Shown: one piece after another, positions 26,354 through 34,534 of the stretch | Position numbering within the stretch: the stretch's first letter is position 1 | How the letters are laid out: every line of letters begins with the position of its first letter | Made by a program: the position numbers and the translations under genes | Notes under the pieces: model-generated | What the model was told of the DNA's origin: nothing | What the model saw: only the letters and a program-made list of their open reading frames with translations | The model's database searches: none | From: DAITAZ01 sp036824045 | GTDB lineage: Bacteria; Pseudomonadota; Gammaproteobacteria; Burkholderiales; Rhodocyclaceae | Assembly: GCA_036824045.1 (NCBI GenBank) | Contig: DAITAZ010000008.1 | Location: 1-64,000, forward strand | Direction: 5' to 3' | DNA: 64,000 nucleotides

Positions 26354-28708
26354 CTACTCCTTGCTCTCCAGCACCAGTTGACGCGCCATCCAGGCCTGCC
26401 CCAAGGCCAGCCCCCCATCGTTGGGCGGCACCTGCCGGGCCTCCAGCACCGTGAGCCCATGCACCGCCAGCCGACGCACCAGATTCCGGGAAAGCACGTG
26501 ATTGAGAAAACACCCGCCCCCCAGGGCCACAGTGCGCAGGCCGGCACGGCGTGCCGCCTCTGTCACCCACTGCTCCAGGGCCGCGACCAGCGTGGCGTGG
26601 AACAAGGCCGAACCCCGGGCGGCATCCCGCTCGTCCGTTAGCCGCTCCAGCAAGGGCAGCAGATCGAGGCTGCCATCTGGCAGGCAACGCCAGCCCCCAG
26701 GCAAGGGCAAGGCCTCGCCCCGGCGGGCCACCAGGCCTTCCAGCAGCATGGCCGCCTGCCCTTCGAAGGCCATCACCTCCCGCACCCCGAGCAACCCGGC
26801 TGCGGCGTCGAACCAGCGGCCCAGGCTGGAGGTAGGGCCGCACTGTATGCCCCGCTCCAGCATCCGCCCCACCATGTGGGCAGCGGGCTGGGCCGGGAAA
26901 CGGGCCTCGATCCGCGCCCCCCGTCCCATGACATGCAGGGCGGCGGCAGCCATGCGCCAGGGCTCCCGGGCGGCTTTGTCGCCGCCGGGCTGGGGCAGTT
27001 CGCGCAAGTGGCCCAGGCGTTGCATGCGCCCTTCGGACCACAGCAACAGTTCGCCCCCCCAGGCATGTCCGTCCATGCCCAGGCCAAAGCCGTCCAGCGC
27101 CAGCCCCAGGGCCGGCCCGTCATGGCGGTGTTCCGCCAGCACCGCCGCCACGTGGGCATGGTGGTGCTGCACGGCTACCAGGGTGGCGTCGAGCCGGGCA
27201 GCCTGCTGCAGGGCGGAGCGGCTGGAAAAGAAATCGGGATGGAGGTCGTGGGCCACCCGCTCGGGCTGCACGTCGAGGATGCGGCACAGGTGATCGGCGG
27301 CCTCGAGCATGGCCTCGCAGGTGGCGCCGTTGTCCAGGTCGCCCACGTGGGGGGAAAGGAAAGCCTCGTCGCCCCGGGTGACGCAGACGGTGTTCTTGAG
27401 TTGCCCACCCAGCGCCAGCACCGATGGACCGGGCCCCGCCAGGCGGATGGCCCGAGGCGTGTAGCCCCGCGCACGGCGGATGAACTGGGGTGCGGCGCCA
27501 CGGCCCTCGGGCGTGCGCAGCACGGAATCGTCGCAGCGGGCCACGATCTCCCGGTCATGCACCAGGTAGGTGTCGGCGATGCCACCCAGGCGGCGCACCG
27601 CCTCCGCATTGCCGATGACCAGCGGCTCGCCGCCGGGGTTGGCACTGGTCAGCACCAGGGTGAGCCCCTGGCTGCGCTCCAGCCACGCCGTTCCCGAGGG
27701 ACGGCCCACGGCCTCGTGGAACAGCAGATAGTGCAAGGGCGTGTAGGGCAGCATCAGGCCCAGCCAGTTCAGGCCCGGGGCCACCGCAGGCATGACCTGG
27801 TCCGCCTCCGCCCGCTTGCGGGCCAGCACCACCGGACGCTCGGGGCTGGCCAGAAGTTCCGACTCCGCCTGGCCGAGGTCCGCCCAGCGGCGCGCCGCGG
27901 TCAGGCCGTGCACCATCAGGGCGAAGGGTTTTTCCTCCCGGTGCTTGCGCCGGCGCAAACGGGCGACCGCCCCGGGATTGGTGGCGTCGCAGGCCAGATG
28001 GAAGCCACCCAGACCCTTGATGGCAACGATCTCGCCCGCCAGCAGCCGTGCCACCGCGTGGGCCACGGGGTCTTCCACCGTCAGGGCATGGCCGACGCTG
28101 TCCAGCACGGTGAGCTTGGGGCCGCACACCGGGCAGGCATTGGGCTCGGCGTGGAAACGCCGGTCGCGGGGCGCGTGGTACTCCAGCTCGCAGGCACGGC
28201 AGAGATGGAAGGCAGCCATGCTGGTGTTGGCCCGGTCATAGGGCAGACGGCGGGTGATGGTGTAGCGGGGGCCGCAATGGGTGCAGTTGATGAAGGGGTA
28301 GCGCCAGCGACGGCTGGCCGGGCTGAACAGCTCCGCCAGGCAATCGGGACAGGTGGCCAGATCCGGCCCGATGGCGGTGCTGATGGCGCCGCCCTGGCTG
28401 CCCAGGATGCTGAAGCCCCGGGCCCGGGCATCGGGGGCCAGGGGCTCGACGGCAACCTCGTCCACCCGGGCCCCGGGGGGTGCCTCGCTGCGCAGGCGGC
28501 CGGCAAACAGGGTCAGCGCCCCCCGATCGCCCTGGGCCTCGATGCACACTCCGGCACCATCATTGCGCACCCAGCCATCCAGGCCCAATTCGCCCGCCAG
28601 GCGGTAGACGAAGGGGCGGTAGCCCACGCCCTGCACAATGCCCCGGACGCGAATGCCGACGCGGGGGCGCAGGCGGCCGGTGGCGGCGGACTCGGCCAGC
28701 GCGCTCAC
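26354..28708 (-). CDS. hypF: HypF, carbamoyltransferase for CN- ligand synthesis
   Basis: 784 residues from GTG 28708. Domains in order: acylphosphatase (RVRGIVQGVGYRPFVYRLAGE), two zinc fingers (CPDC / CTHC and CRAC / CPVC), a YrdC-like carbamoyl-adenylate domain, and a Kae1-like transferase domain (HHHAHVAAVLAEH; GGGCFLN near the end). It moves carbamoyl from carbamoyl phosphate to the HypE Cys. The GTG start overlaps the stop of a 17-codon mini-ORF that itself starts in the hypB stop. The ribosome-binding site is only GGGGG-like, so coupling is likely. Confidence 0.92.
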   Translation of the reverse strand: MSALAESAATGRLRPRVGIRVRGIVQGVGYRPFVYRLAGELGLDGWVRNDGAGVCIEAQGDRGALTLFAGRLRSEAPPGARVDEVAVEPLAPDARARGFSILGSQGGAISTAIGPDLATCPDCLAELFSPASRRWRYPFINCTHCGPRYTITRRLPYDRANTSMAAFHLCRACELEYHAPRDRRFHAEPNACPVCGPKLTVLDSVGHALTVEDPVAHAVARLLAGEIVAIKGLGGFHLACDATNPGAVARLRRRKHREEKPFALMVHGLTAARRWADLGQAESELLASPERPVVLARKRAEADQVMPAVAPGLNWLGLMLPYTPLHYLLFHEAVGRPSGTAWLERSQGLTLVLTSANPGGEPLVIGNAEAVRRLGGIADTYLVHDREIVARCDDSVLRTPEGRGAAPQFIRRARGYTPRAIRLAGPGPSVLALGGQLKNTVCVTRGDEAFLSPHVGDLDNGATCEAMLEAADHLCRILDVQPERVAHDLHPDFFSSRSALQQAARLDATLVAVQHHHAHVAAVLAEHRHDGPALGLALDGFGLGMDGHAWGGELLLWSEGRMQRLGHLRELPQPGGDKAAREPWRMAAAALHVMGRGARIEARFPAQPAAHMVGRMLERGIQCGPTSSLGRWFDAAAGLLGVREVMAFEGQAAMLLEGLVARRGEALPLPGGWRCLPDGSLDLLPLLERLTDERDAARGSALFHATLVAALEQWVTEAARRAGLRTVALGGGCFLNHVLSRNLVRRLAVHGLTVLEARQVPPNDGGLALGQAWMARQLVLESKE

Positions 28709-28758
28709 GCTTGGGCCCCCGCCAGCCCGCGGCGGCCTTTCAGTTGGCGCATGCTCAT
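28705..28758 (-). CDS. 17-codon linking mini-ORF between hypB and hypF
   Basis: ATG 28758 sits in the hypB stop (ATGA) and the TGA at 28705-28707 sits in the hypF GTG start (GTGA). It encodes MSMRQLKGRRGLAGAQA. No domain is visible. Its simplest role would be to carry ribosomes from hypB to hypF by re-initiation. It may equally be chance, since the hypB-hypF gap must contain some frame. Confidence 0.3.
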   Translation of the reverse strand: MSMRQLKGRRGLAGAQA

Positions 28759-29849
28759 TCCCGGCGGCTGGCCAGTTGCGCTTCCAGCGCGGCCACGCGG
28801 GCGCGCAAGGCCTCCACCGTCTCTGCCCGGCCGGCACGGGCGCGGGCCAGCCCCGCCTGCAACCATTCCAGCCACTCGCCGAAGCCCTCGCCCGTGGTGG
28901 CTGAGGTCCGGATCACGGTGAGGCGGGGATTGATGCGGCGGGCGTGCTCCACGGCGCGCGCCACGTCGAAGCTGAGGTAGGGCAGCAGGTCGCACTTGTT
29001 GAGCAACATCAGGTCCGCCGCCGCGAACATGTCCGGATACTTGAGGGGCTTGTCTTCGCCCTCGGTGACCGAGAGGATCACGACCTTGTGGGCTTCGCCC
29101 AGATCGAAGGCGGCCGGACAGACCAGATTGCCCACGTTTTCGATCATGAGCAGGCTGTCGTCCGCCGGGCGCAGGCGTTCCAGGGCATGGCCGACCATGT
29201 GGGCATCCAGGTGGCAGCCCTTGCCGGTGTTGATCTGCAGCGCCCGGGCGCCGGTGGCGCGGATGCGCTCCGCGTCCTGGCTGGTCTGCTGGTCACCCTC
29301 GACGACCGCAACCTCCGCCTGAGCCGCCAGGGCCTCGATGGTGCGCACCAGCAGCGTGGTCTTGCCGGAACCGGGACTGGACACCAGGTTCAGCGCAAAC
29401 ACGCCATGGTCGGCGAACCAGCGCCGGTTCTGTTCCGCGTACCCCTTGTTCTTGCCCAGGATGTCCTGCTCGATGCGCACCATCTGGGCCTGGGTCAGCC
29501 CCGGTGCATGGGCGCCCGCCGCCCCTTGGCCATAGTGCAGGTGGTCCTGCCCGGCGGCAGGGCGATAGGCCTTGGCAGCGACCGCAGCGCCTGCCGCGGC
29601 CTCGCCATGAGCGTGTTGATGGTCGCCCACATGGTCATGCCCGTGCGCATGCCAGGTGCCATCCGCGTGCTGGTGCCAATGGGCGTGCGCAGCCTCGCCG
29701 TGGGTGTGCGCGTGCTCTCCGTGGTGGGTATGCGCGTGACTGTGCGCGGTGCCGTCCGCATGGGTGTGGGGATGGGCGTGGCCTTCAGCATCCAGTGCCG
29801 CGCCTTCCAGCCGAACTTCGCCGCTCGCGCATCCGCAGGTGGTACACAT
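28755..29849 (-). CDS. hypB: HypB, nickel-inserting GTPase with a large His-rich domain
   Basis: 364 residues from ATG 29849 (GGAGAAG upstream). The N-terminal CxxCGC site (C2, C5, C7) is the high-affinity nickel site. Residues 24-81 hold 23 histidines, including a near repeat (HADGTAHSHAH and HADGTWHAHGH) suited to nickel storage. The GTPase domain starts near 120, with the P-loop SSPGSGKTT, EGDQQTSQD, ENVGNLVCP and NKCDLLPY. It inserts Ni2+ with HypA. The gene lies 66 bases after hypA. Confidence 0.95.
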   Translation of the reverse strand: MCTTCGCASGEVRLEGAALDAEGHAHPHTHADGTAHSHAHTHHGEHAHTHGEAAHAHWHQHADGTWHAHGHDHVGDHQHAHGEAAAGAAVAAKAYRPAAGQDHLHYGQGAAGAHAPGLTQAQMVRIEQDILGKNKGYAEQNRRWFADHGVFALNLVSSPGSGKTTLLVRTIEALAAQAEVAVVEGDQQTSQDAERIRATGARALQINTGKGCHLDAHMVGHALERLRPADDSLLMIENVGNLVCPAAFDLGEAHKVVILSVTEGEDKPLKYPDMFAAADLMLLNKCDLLPYLSFDVARAVEHARRINPRLTVIRTSATTGEGFGEWLEWLQAGLARARAGRAETVEALRARVAALEAQLASRRE

Positions 29850-29915
29850 CGTTCTTCTCCTTCCGGCCAGGGCGTCCAGGCGCTCCGGCATTGTTCTACA
29901 TCGCCCGGGTAAAAC

Positions 29916-30257
29916 TTACTCCGCGGCAAACTCCTTGACCCGCATTTCGGTGCCACCGGTGGGCTGCACCTGATAACTGCCGCAGGTGGGGCAGGCCTCG
30001 TACAAGGCCCGGAGCGGGACCTGCGCAGCACATTGCATGCACCAGCCGACACCGGGGACGCGAATGATCTCCAGCCGCGCACCTTCGGCCACGCTGCCCT
30101 TCACCACCACATCGAAGCAGAAGCTGAGCGCTTCGGGCTCCACGCTGGAGAGTTCCCCGATCTCGAGCCAGACGGCAGTCACCCGCCTCAGCCGCTGGGC
30201 GTGGGCAGCGTCCTCGACGATCTGGAGCACGCTTTCAGCGAGCGACATTTCATGCAT
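29916..30257 (-). CDS. hypA: HypA, nickel metallochaperone
   Basis: 113 residues beginning MHEMSLAESV, with the nickel ligand His2 and the zinc-site Cys pairs C73/C76 and C89/C92. It delivers Ni2+ to the large subunit with HypB. Its ATG overlaps the last 8 bases of hupK, so translation is coupled; the longer in-frame extension into hupK is not used. Confidence 0.95.
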   Translation of the reverse strand: MHEMSLAESVLQIVEDAAHAQRLRRVTAVWLEIGELSSVEPEALSFCFDVVVKGSVAEGARLEIIRVPGVGWCMQCAAQVPLRALYEACPTCGSYQVQPTGGTEMRVKEFAAE

Positions 30258-31332
30258 TTTCCGACACCTCCAGCCGCCAGGGTACGCACGGGTCCAGCGA
30301 CAGCACTGCCGCTCCCACCCGAGCCCGCAAGGCGGCTCCGGACCCGCGCACGCCCTTGAGCTCGTCCCCGAAGGCGCCCCGGGGGTGGAAATTCCACTCG
30401 GTGGGCGCCAGGACTCGATACTGGCACACGCGCCCTTGCGCCACCTCGGCCCAGTGTAGCAGCGCCCCCCGCGCCGTCTCCACCCGGGCGATACCGCAAC
30501 CCTCGCCCAGGCAGGCGGCGCTGAACACCGGGGCCTCCGAGGGGGCACGCAGGGCGTTCGCTGCCGTCACCAGCGCCAGAACCCGGGCCAGATAGCGCGC
30601 GGCGATACGCCAGCCATCCTCGAACAGGGCGCGAATCAGCGGATGCTCGGCGTGGGCTGACAACGCGCCGGTTTCGGCCGGCGCTCCCCGCCATTCCGGC
30701 CCCTCGGCCCCAAGGCCGTGCAACGCCTTCGCACAGTCTGCCGCGCAGACGCTGGGCACGCATACCGGCTGCCCGGGGGTCGGACAGCGGTAGGCGTCGT
30801 TTGCCAGTGCCCGCACAGCCTCGGCGCAAACGCCGGTCTCCGGAATGTTGGCCAGGTGCCGGGCGCCGGTCCAGCGCACGGCCTCGCCACCCAGGAGATG
30901 TGCGTCCATCCACGCCTCCAACCCGTTGGCCAGGGCGGACCACTCCCCTTCGCTCCCGGCGGCGGCCCCCATCCGTTTGTACCAGACGGCAAACGCCTCC
31001 CGCCCGACCGGCAGCCCCAGCGCATTGGGCCAGTCCAGCAACAAGCGCCACAGATGTTCCTGGACGGCTTCCGCCACCACTCGACGGCTGTGGTGCGCGA
31101 TCTGTACCGGATCGACCAGGCGCCCCTCCGCGGCCTCCAGCGCGGCTCGCGCAGCAAGCCCCTGAGCCCTTCCGCAGAGGCTGTACAGCGCCGGGATCAG
31201 CCCTACCACCTGATCGACGGGACGGCCCACCAGCAAGGCAGCAGCCGGGGGGCGCCTCACCTGACTGGTGACCTCGCGCACCTGCCCACCGCCGACGCGA
31301 ATGTGGATCAATAGCTGGCCGGCGGCGTCCAT
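30250..31332 (-). CDS. hupK: HupK/HoxV, large-subunit-like maturation scaffold
   Basis: 360 residues resembling a degenerate hydrogenase large subunit. The first active-site motif is reduced to SLCGRAQ (C53) and the last to DPCVPW (C349), so one Cys of each pair is lost. The intervening pattern QYRVLAPTEWNFHPRGAFGDEL is shared with large subunits. Family knowledge: HupK/HoxV holds the Fe(CN)2CO unit during assembly in oxygen-tolerant systems. It starts 2 bases after the hupJ stop and overlaps hypA. Confidence 0.88.
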   Translation of the reverse strand: MDAAGQLLIHIRVGGGQVREVTSQVRRPPAAALLVGRPVDQVVGLIPALYSLCGRAQGLAARAALEAAEGRLVDPVQIAHHSRRVVAEAVQEHLWRLLLDWPNALGLPVGREAFAVWYKRMGAAAGSEGEWSALANGLEAWMDAHLLGGEAVRWTGARHLANIPETGVCAEAVRALANDAYRCPTPGQPVCVPSVCAADCAKALHGLGAEGPEWRGAPAETGALSAHAEHPLIRALFEDGWRIAARYLARVLALVTAANALRAPSEAPVFSAACLGEGCGIARVETARGALLHWAEVAQGRVCQYRVLAPTEWNFHPRGAFGDELKGVRGSGAALRARVGAAVLSLDPCVPWRLEVSENA

Positions 31333-31334
31333 TT

Positions 31335-31868
31335 TCAGCCGCCGAAGGCGCCCCGCAGGAATCCGCGTCGGGAGAGCGGGCGTTCGGTCAGCGGCTGGGG
31401 CATTGTCCCCCGGCCTTGAGTCTGGCGGCCCGCTTCGGCTTGGGCTTCGTGCTCAAACAAGGCCTCTGCCACTGCTTGCGCGGTTGCCAGGGCGTCGGCC
31501 TGGCTCGCAAACTCGAATACCGGCGAGAACAGGGAACACATCTGGTACGGCCCCAGGGCCGGTTCCTCGCCATAGAGGAACTCATAGGCGCCGGATGGGA
31601 ACACCCACTGCTGGATATCCCCGCTGGCTCCGCTGCGGAACTGCGCGCTGCCGGCTGGAAGAAGCATGAGGTTCAGCGACCAGGGGGTGAGCATGACACC
31701 GGCCCACAGCCCCTGCCACCGCCGAAACCCCACTGCCGCAACGCTGAGAGCGGGATTGACCATCGGCAGCCCGACCATCCGCTCGGCCGCAATCTGGCGA
31801 AAGACCGACTCGGCCCGCACCACGACATCCGGCCGATCCGCCAGGGATTGAGGGAGGGCGTCGTCCAC
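31335..31868 (-). CDS. hupJ: HupJ, [NiFe]-hydrogenase assembly chaperone (HybE family)
   Basis: 177 residues from GTG 31868, one base after the hupI stop. The HybE/HupJ signature is clear: AAERMVGLPMVNPALSVAAV, GFRRWQGLWAGVMLTPWSLN and LMLLPAG. The last residues contain SRRGFLRG (166-173), which looks like a twin-arginine motif but is C-terminal. It is thought to protect or hold hydrogenase precursors during cofactor insertion and export. Confidence 0.85.
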   Translation of the reverse strand: MDDALPQSLADRPDVVVRAESVFRQIAAERMVGLPMVNPALSVAAVGFRRWQGLWAGVMLTPWSLNLMLLPAGSAQFRSGASGDIQQWVFPSGAYEFLYGEEPALGPYQMCSLFSPVFEFASQADALATAQAVAEALFEHEAQAEAGRQTQGRGTMPQPLTERPLSRRGFLRGAFGG

Positions 31869-31869
31869 T

Positions 31870-32088
31870 TCAGGCGCCCACCACCATGAATTTGTGACGG
31901 GGGGCATCGCAGTTGGGGCATTGCCAATGCTCGGGCAACGCGGAGAAGGGCGTGCCCGGGGAGACCTGCCAGACCGGATCGCCTTCCGCCGGATCGTAGA
32001 CCCACCAGCAAATGCCGCATTCGAGCCGGGCTTCCGGGGGAATCCGCCCATCGTCACCGAGATACGAGCCTTCGAAACGACTTTCCAT
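31870..32088 (-). CDS. hupI: HupI, rubredoxin
   Basis: 72 residues from ATG 32088 (GAAGG just upstream). A rubredoxin fold with iron ligands in LECGICWWVYDPAEGD (CxxC) and WQCPNCDAP (CPxC). It has the N-terminal extension MESRFEGSYLGDDGRIPPEA usual for hup-linked rubredoxins. It probably protects maturation from oxygen or supplies electrons. A longer in-frame start at 32154 would add 22 unconserved residues across the repeat-bearing gap. Confidence 0.92.
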   Translation of the reverse strand: MESRFEGSYLGDDGRIPPEARLECGICWWVYDPAEGDPVWQVSPGTPFSALPEHWQCPNCDAPRHKFMVVGA

Positions 32089-32109
32089 TGCCTTCACCAC
32101 GCGCTGAAT

Positions 32110-32127
32110 TGTTACACCGCTGTTACA
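32110..32127 (-). repeat. Direct repeat TGTAACA-N4-TGTAACA upstream of hupI
   Basis: On the minus strand TGTAACA occurs twice with GCGG between, in the 109-base hupH-hupI gap, the longest gap in the hup/hyp run. The same TGTAAC word forms the arms of the palindrome upstream of hupD. It may be a regulator site for an internal promoter; no good -35/-10 or sigma-54 match was seen with it. Confidence 0.3.
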
Positions 32128-32197
32128 AGCATGCAGGATCGAGTGGCAGCTCATGGCTCGAAGTGCCGACTGAATCCATGCTTACTCGGCGTTTCGG

Positions 32198-33043
32198 TCA
32201 CGTCAGCAGGGCTTCGGCCCATTCCTTCATGCGTTCGGCAGTGGACGCCAGATCCTCAGGCGCAGCCAGCGCCACTTCGGGTATATCCACCACCTCGATG
32301 GTGTTGAGGATGAGCTGCTCCATGCTGTTGAAGTACTGCACCCACCAGACGTTGGCGACAGCGGTGCTGCTGATGCGGCAGTTTCCGTAGCCCCGGGAAA
32401 GAATGGCGGTCGTCCCGGCCCCCAGTGCTTGAACCAGATGATCCAGATCCGCGGGCGAGACCGGCAGCAGCGTCAGGTTAACGATATGCGCGGTCTGGCC
32501 GGCCCGGTATTCCGCTGCGACCTGCAGCACTTCGGCCAGCAGCGCCGGTGCGTTCATCACCCCCGCCGGGGCAAGGGGCAGCTCGACCCGGCGGTCGGTG
32601 AGGGCCAGTGCGGCCTGGCGAACCACGTCGGGAATGGCGCACGCTTCCAGCCAGTCCGCGGCAAGCGCCCCGCCGGGGCCGGGCCGCTGGATACGCCACA
32701 AGCCGGGAAAGGCGGTCTCCTGCACGCGTAGCGGCTCGGGGACATGTGCAACCACGCTGACTTCGCCCTGCCCCAGGGCGTCGCCAACCAGTTGCACGAC
32801 CGCCGGATCCAGGGCGCGCAGATCCCTCCGCGGCGGCACTCCGCCTCCTGTCGCAATTTCCGACGCAAGCGCGCTGATCAGTTCAGCCGCTTGAGTACGC
32901 ACCGCCAAGGCAGCATCGTCGGGCACGTTGGGGGCGTGAAAGGTATTCATGCCCGAAGGCATCACCATGTACTCCAGCGCGTCGTCCTCGCCAGGCTGGG
33001 AACCCGGCCCCAATGCAACAACGGGAATGGGAAAGTCCTTCAT
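32198..33043 (-). CDS. hupH: HupH, hydrogenase maturation protein (HyaF-like)
   Basis: 281 residues. Recognised by the N-terminal PSGMNTFHAPNVPDD and the C-terminal AILSRGYGNCRISST, VWWVQYFNSME and LNTIEVVDIPEVALAAPEDL, all typical of HupH/HyaF. It is needed for maturation of the small subunit or uptake enzyme in other bacteria; the chemistry is not established. It lies 15 bases after hupG. Confidence 0.9.
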   Translation of the reverse strand: MKDFPIPVVALGPGSQPGEDDALEYMVMPSGMNTFHAPNVPDDAALAVRTQAAELISALASEIATGGGVPPRRDLRALDPAVVQLVGDALGQGEVSVVAHVPEPLRVQETAFPGLWRIQRPGPGGALAADWLEACAIPDVVRQAALALTDRRVELPLAPAGVMNAPALLAEVLQVAAEYRAGQTAHIVNLTLLPVSPADLDHLVQALGAGTTAILSRGYGNCRISSTAVANVWWVQYFNSMEQLILNTIEVVDIPEVALAAPEDLASTAERMKEWAEALLT

Positions 33044-33058
33044 GGGATCAATCTTCCT

Positions 33059-33508
33059 TCAGTGGCAAGCTTGGGTGCCGGTAGCCGAGACGGGAATGCC
33101 AATGCCGGGCGCGCGACTGATTGGGCGGGTTTTCATTTCGGTAACCTCGCGAACGAACGCCTGCCAATCCCGCATGCCTTCGATCGCGCCCACGTAGCCG
33201 CCGTCCCGCAGGAACACCAGCGCGGGATATCGGCTAAAGCCGTAACGTGGTTTGAGTATCCGGGTAGCTGCCGCTCCCGCCAGCCCAACCCTGGGCGCGT
33301 AGTCCGCGCTGTGCAGCACGTCGGACAGCACAACCGCCACGTCCCAGCTTTCAGGGTATTGCTGCATGTCGTCGAGGCAGACCAGCAGACAATCCCCTTC
33401 GCTCTGCGCAAACTCGAGCGCATCGGCTTCTTCGAGCACCCGATAGCCGTTGCGTTCGGCCAGGCGCGCGACGAGGCCGGAATAGTCCGGAGCAGTGGTT
33501 TGAAACAT
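33059..33508 (-). CDS. hupG: HupG, small-subunit chaperone (HyaE/HoxO thioredoxin-like)
   Basis: 149 residues with a thioredoxin-like fold (FAQSEGDCLLVCLDD, YPALVFLRDGGYVGAIEGMRDW) but no CxxC redox motif, as in HupG/HyaE/HoxO. Family members bind the Tat signal of the small subunit before export. Its ATG shares a base with the hupF stop (TGATG). Confidence 0.88.
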   Translation of the reverse strand: MFQTTAPDYSGLVARLAERNGYRVLEEADALEFAQSEGDCLLVCLDDMQQYPESWDVAVVLSDVLHSADYAPRVGLAGAAATRILKPRYGFSRYPALVFLRDGGYVGAIEGMRDWQAFVREVTEMKTRPISRAPGIGIPVSATGTQACH

Positions 33509-33822
33509 CAGTGATCTCCTTGATGCGCGGACCGGAGGAACTCCGGCAGTTGGGGCTCCCGATTCACGAGGTCGGCAAAGAACCGATCCAGGTCGGACTC
33601 GCCGGATTGCATCGCTTCCAGTGCATCCAGGGCACCGTTGATTTTCTCCGCCTCGGATTCATCGAGCAGCCCGCGGGCGGCGCCCAGAAACGTGAGCAGC
33701 CATTGCCCTGGAGCCACTGCGCCAACGAGCAGCGTATCCACTTCCATTTGCAGCCCCCGGCCTGCGCACGTCGCACGCTGCCCGTCTACCGCCAGCACCC
33801 GCATGGGGATTCCCAGGCACAT
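33508..33822 (-). CDS. hupF: HupF, HypC-paralogue chaperone
   Basis: 104 residues starting MCLGIPMRV, with the HypC-type Cys2, a beta-barrel core and a longer acidic C-terminus (LDRFFADLVNREPQLPEFL). HupF stabilises the large subunit precursor under oxygen. It starts 1 base after the hupD stop and is coupled to hupG. Confidence 0.92.
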   Translation of the reverse strand: MCLGIPMRVLAVDGQRATCAGRGLQMEVDTLLVGAVAPGQWLLTFLGAARGLLDESEAEKINGALDALEAMQSGESDLDRFFADLVNREPQLPEFLRSAHQGDH

Positions 33823-33823
33823 C

Positions 33824-34483
33824 TCACGACTCTCCCGGCGTTTGGGCGTTAGCGCCCGATGGGGAAGGCAGCATCGTCTCGATAAACCTTAGATCGCCAA
33901 AGCGGCACGCCATTTCCGGGGAAGGGCGCCCCGCTTCGTAGCGGCTGATCTCCAGCGCCTGGTCAGTAATGGGCTCGGGTGCTGTTGTACGGGCTCGCCC
34001 GGGTACACCCCAACGCGAAAGCCACTCAAGAGCCAAGGCCAAAGCTTCGGGTATCCGGTCACGGACGGCAGGGCGCAAGCTCCCCCCGTAATCATCCAGC
34101 TCGGCGGGCTGCACCCCGATCAACACGATCTCCTCGGGCAACTGGCCCAGCAGCGCCGCTGACGCAAGCACCTCCTGGAAACCGGTCTGGTGCAAACTCA
34201 TTTTCTTTGCGCCCATGAACATGGGGACGTCCTTGCCGATGACCTCCCGCAATGTGCCTGGCTCGAGCCCATAATCGATGGCATCGAACACCACCATCCT
34301 GCGAGCGCTCTGGACGTACGGAAGCAGATAGAGACCTTGCGTCCCGCCATCCATCACCCTGACGGACGCGGGGAAGTCCCATCCGGCAGCAAGCACCTCG
34401 GCGCACCGAACACCGAAGCCCTCATCAGCCCACAAGAGATTGCCTATTCCCAGCACCAGGACGCCGGGTGTCAGTTCGTCCAT
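33824..34483 (-). CDS. hupD: HupD, hydrogenase maturation endopeptidase
   Basis: 219 residues of the HycI/HupD protease family. LGIGNLLWADEGFGVR carries the nickel-sensing Glu (E21); the other ligands are D67 (VVFDAIDYG) and H98 (MSLHQTGF). It removes the C-terminal peptide of an uptake-hydrogenase large subunit. HupV in this window lacks such a peptide, so a substrate encoded outside the window is implied. AAGGAG lies 11 bases upstream of the ATG. Confidence 0.93.
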   Translation of the reverse strand: MDELTPGVLVLGIGNLLWADEGFGVRCAEVLAAGWDFPASVRVMDGGTQGLYLLPYVQSARRMVVFDAIDYGLEPGTLREVIGKDVPMFMGAKKMSLHQTGFQEVLASAALLGQLPEEIVLIGVQPAELDDYGGSLRPAVRDRIPEALALALEWLSRWGVPGRARTTAPEPITDQALEISRYEAGRPSPEMACRFGDLRFIETMLPSPSGANAQTPGES

Positions 34484-34499
34484 GAGTCGAATCGCTCCT

Positions 34500-34518
34500 T
34501 GTAACGGTTGCCGTTACA
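34500..34518. promoter_or_regulatory. Perfect palindrome in the hupD leader
   Basis: TGTAACGG-TTG-CCGTTACA, two 8-bp arms with a 3-base centre, 17 bases upstream of the hupD ATG and directly after the sigma-54-like promoter, so it spans the expected transcription start. It could be a repressor operator, or a hairpin in the 5' end of the mRNA. Confidence 0.5.
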
Positions 34519-34534
34519 CTCAAGCTTCGTGCCA
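34519..34534 (-). promoter_or_regulatory. Sigma-54 (-24/-12) promoter candidate for hupD
   Basis: Minus strand TGGCAC-GAAGC-TTGAG against the consensus TGGCAC-N5-TTGC(A/T): the -24 element is perfect, the spacing is exact, and -12 has one mismatch (A for the C of GC). The predicted start is near 34508, giving a leader of about 25 bases before hupD. It fits the encoded activator HoxA with its GAFTGA loop. No upstream TTG-N5-CAA activator site was found by eye in the 200 bases behind it. Confidence 0.55.

Noticed and set aside
23832..28921. Very long plus-strand frames opposite hypX, hypE, hypD and hypF
   Set aside because: His/Gly/Ala-rich shadow translations with no domains; the minus-strand Hyp proteins are unambiguous.
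29607..29780. Short tandem-like repeats resembling a repeat array
   Set aside because: They are the His codons of the hypB metal-storage region, not CRISPR or intergenic repeats.
32140..32175. TGGCAG / CGGCAC motifs as a sigma-54 promoter before hupI
   Set aside because: The GG and GC dinucleotides are not 10 bases apart in any register.
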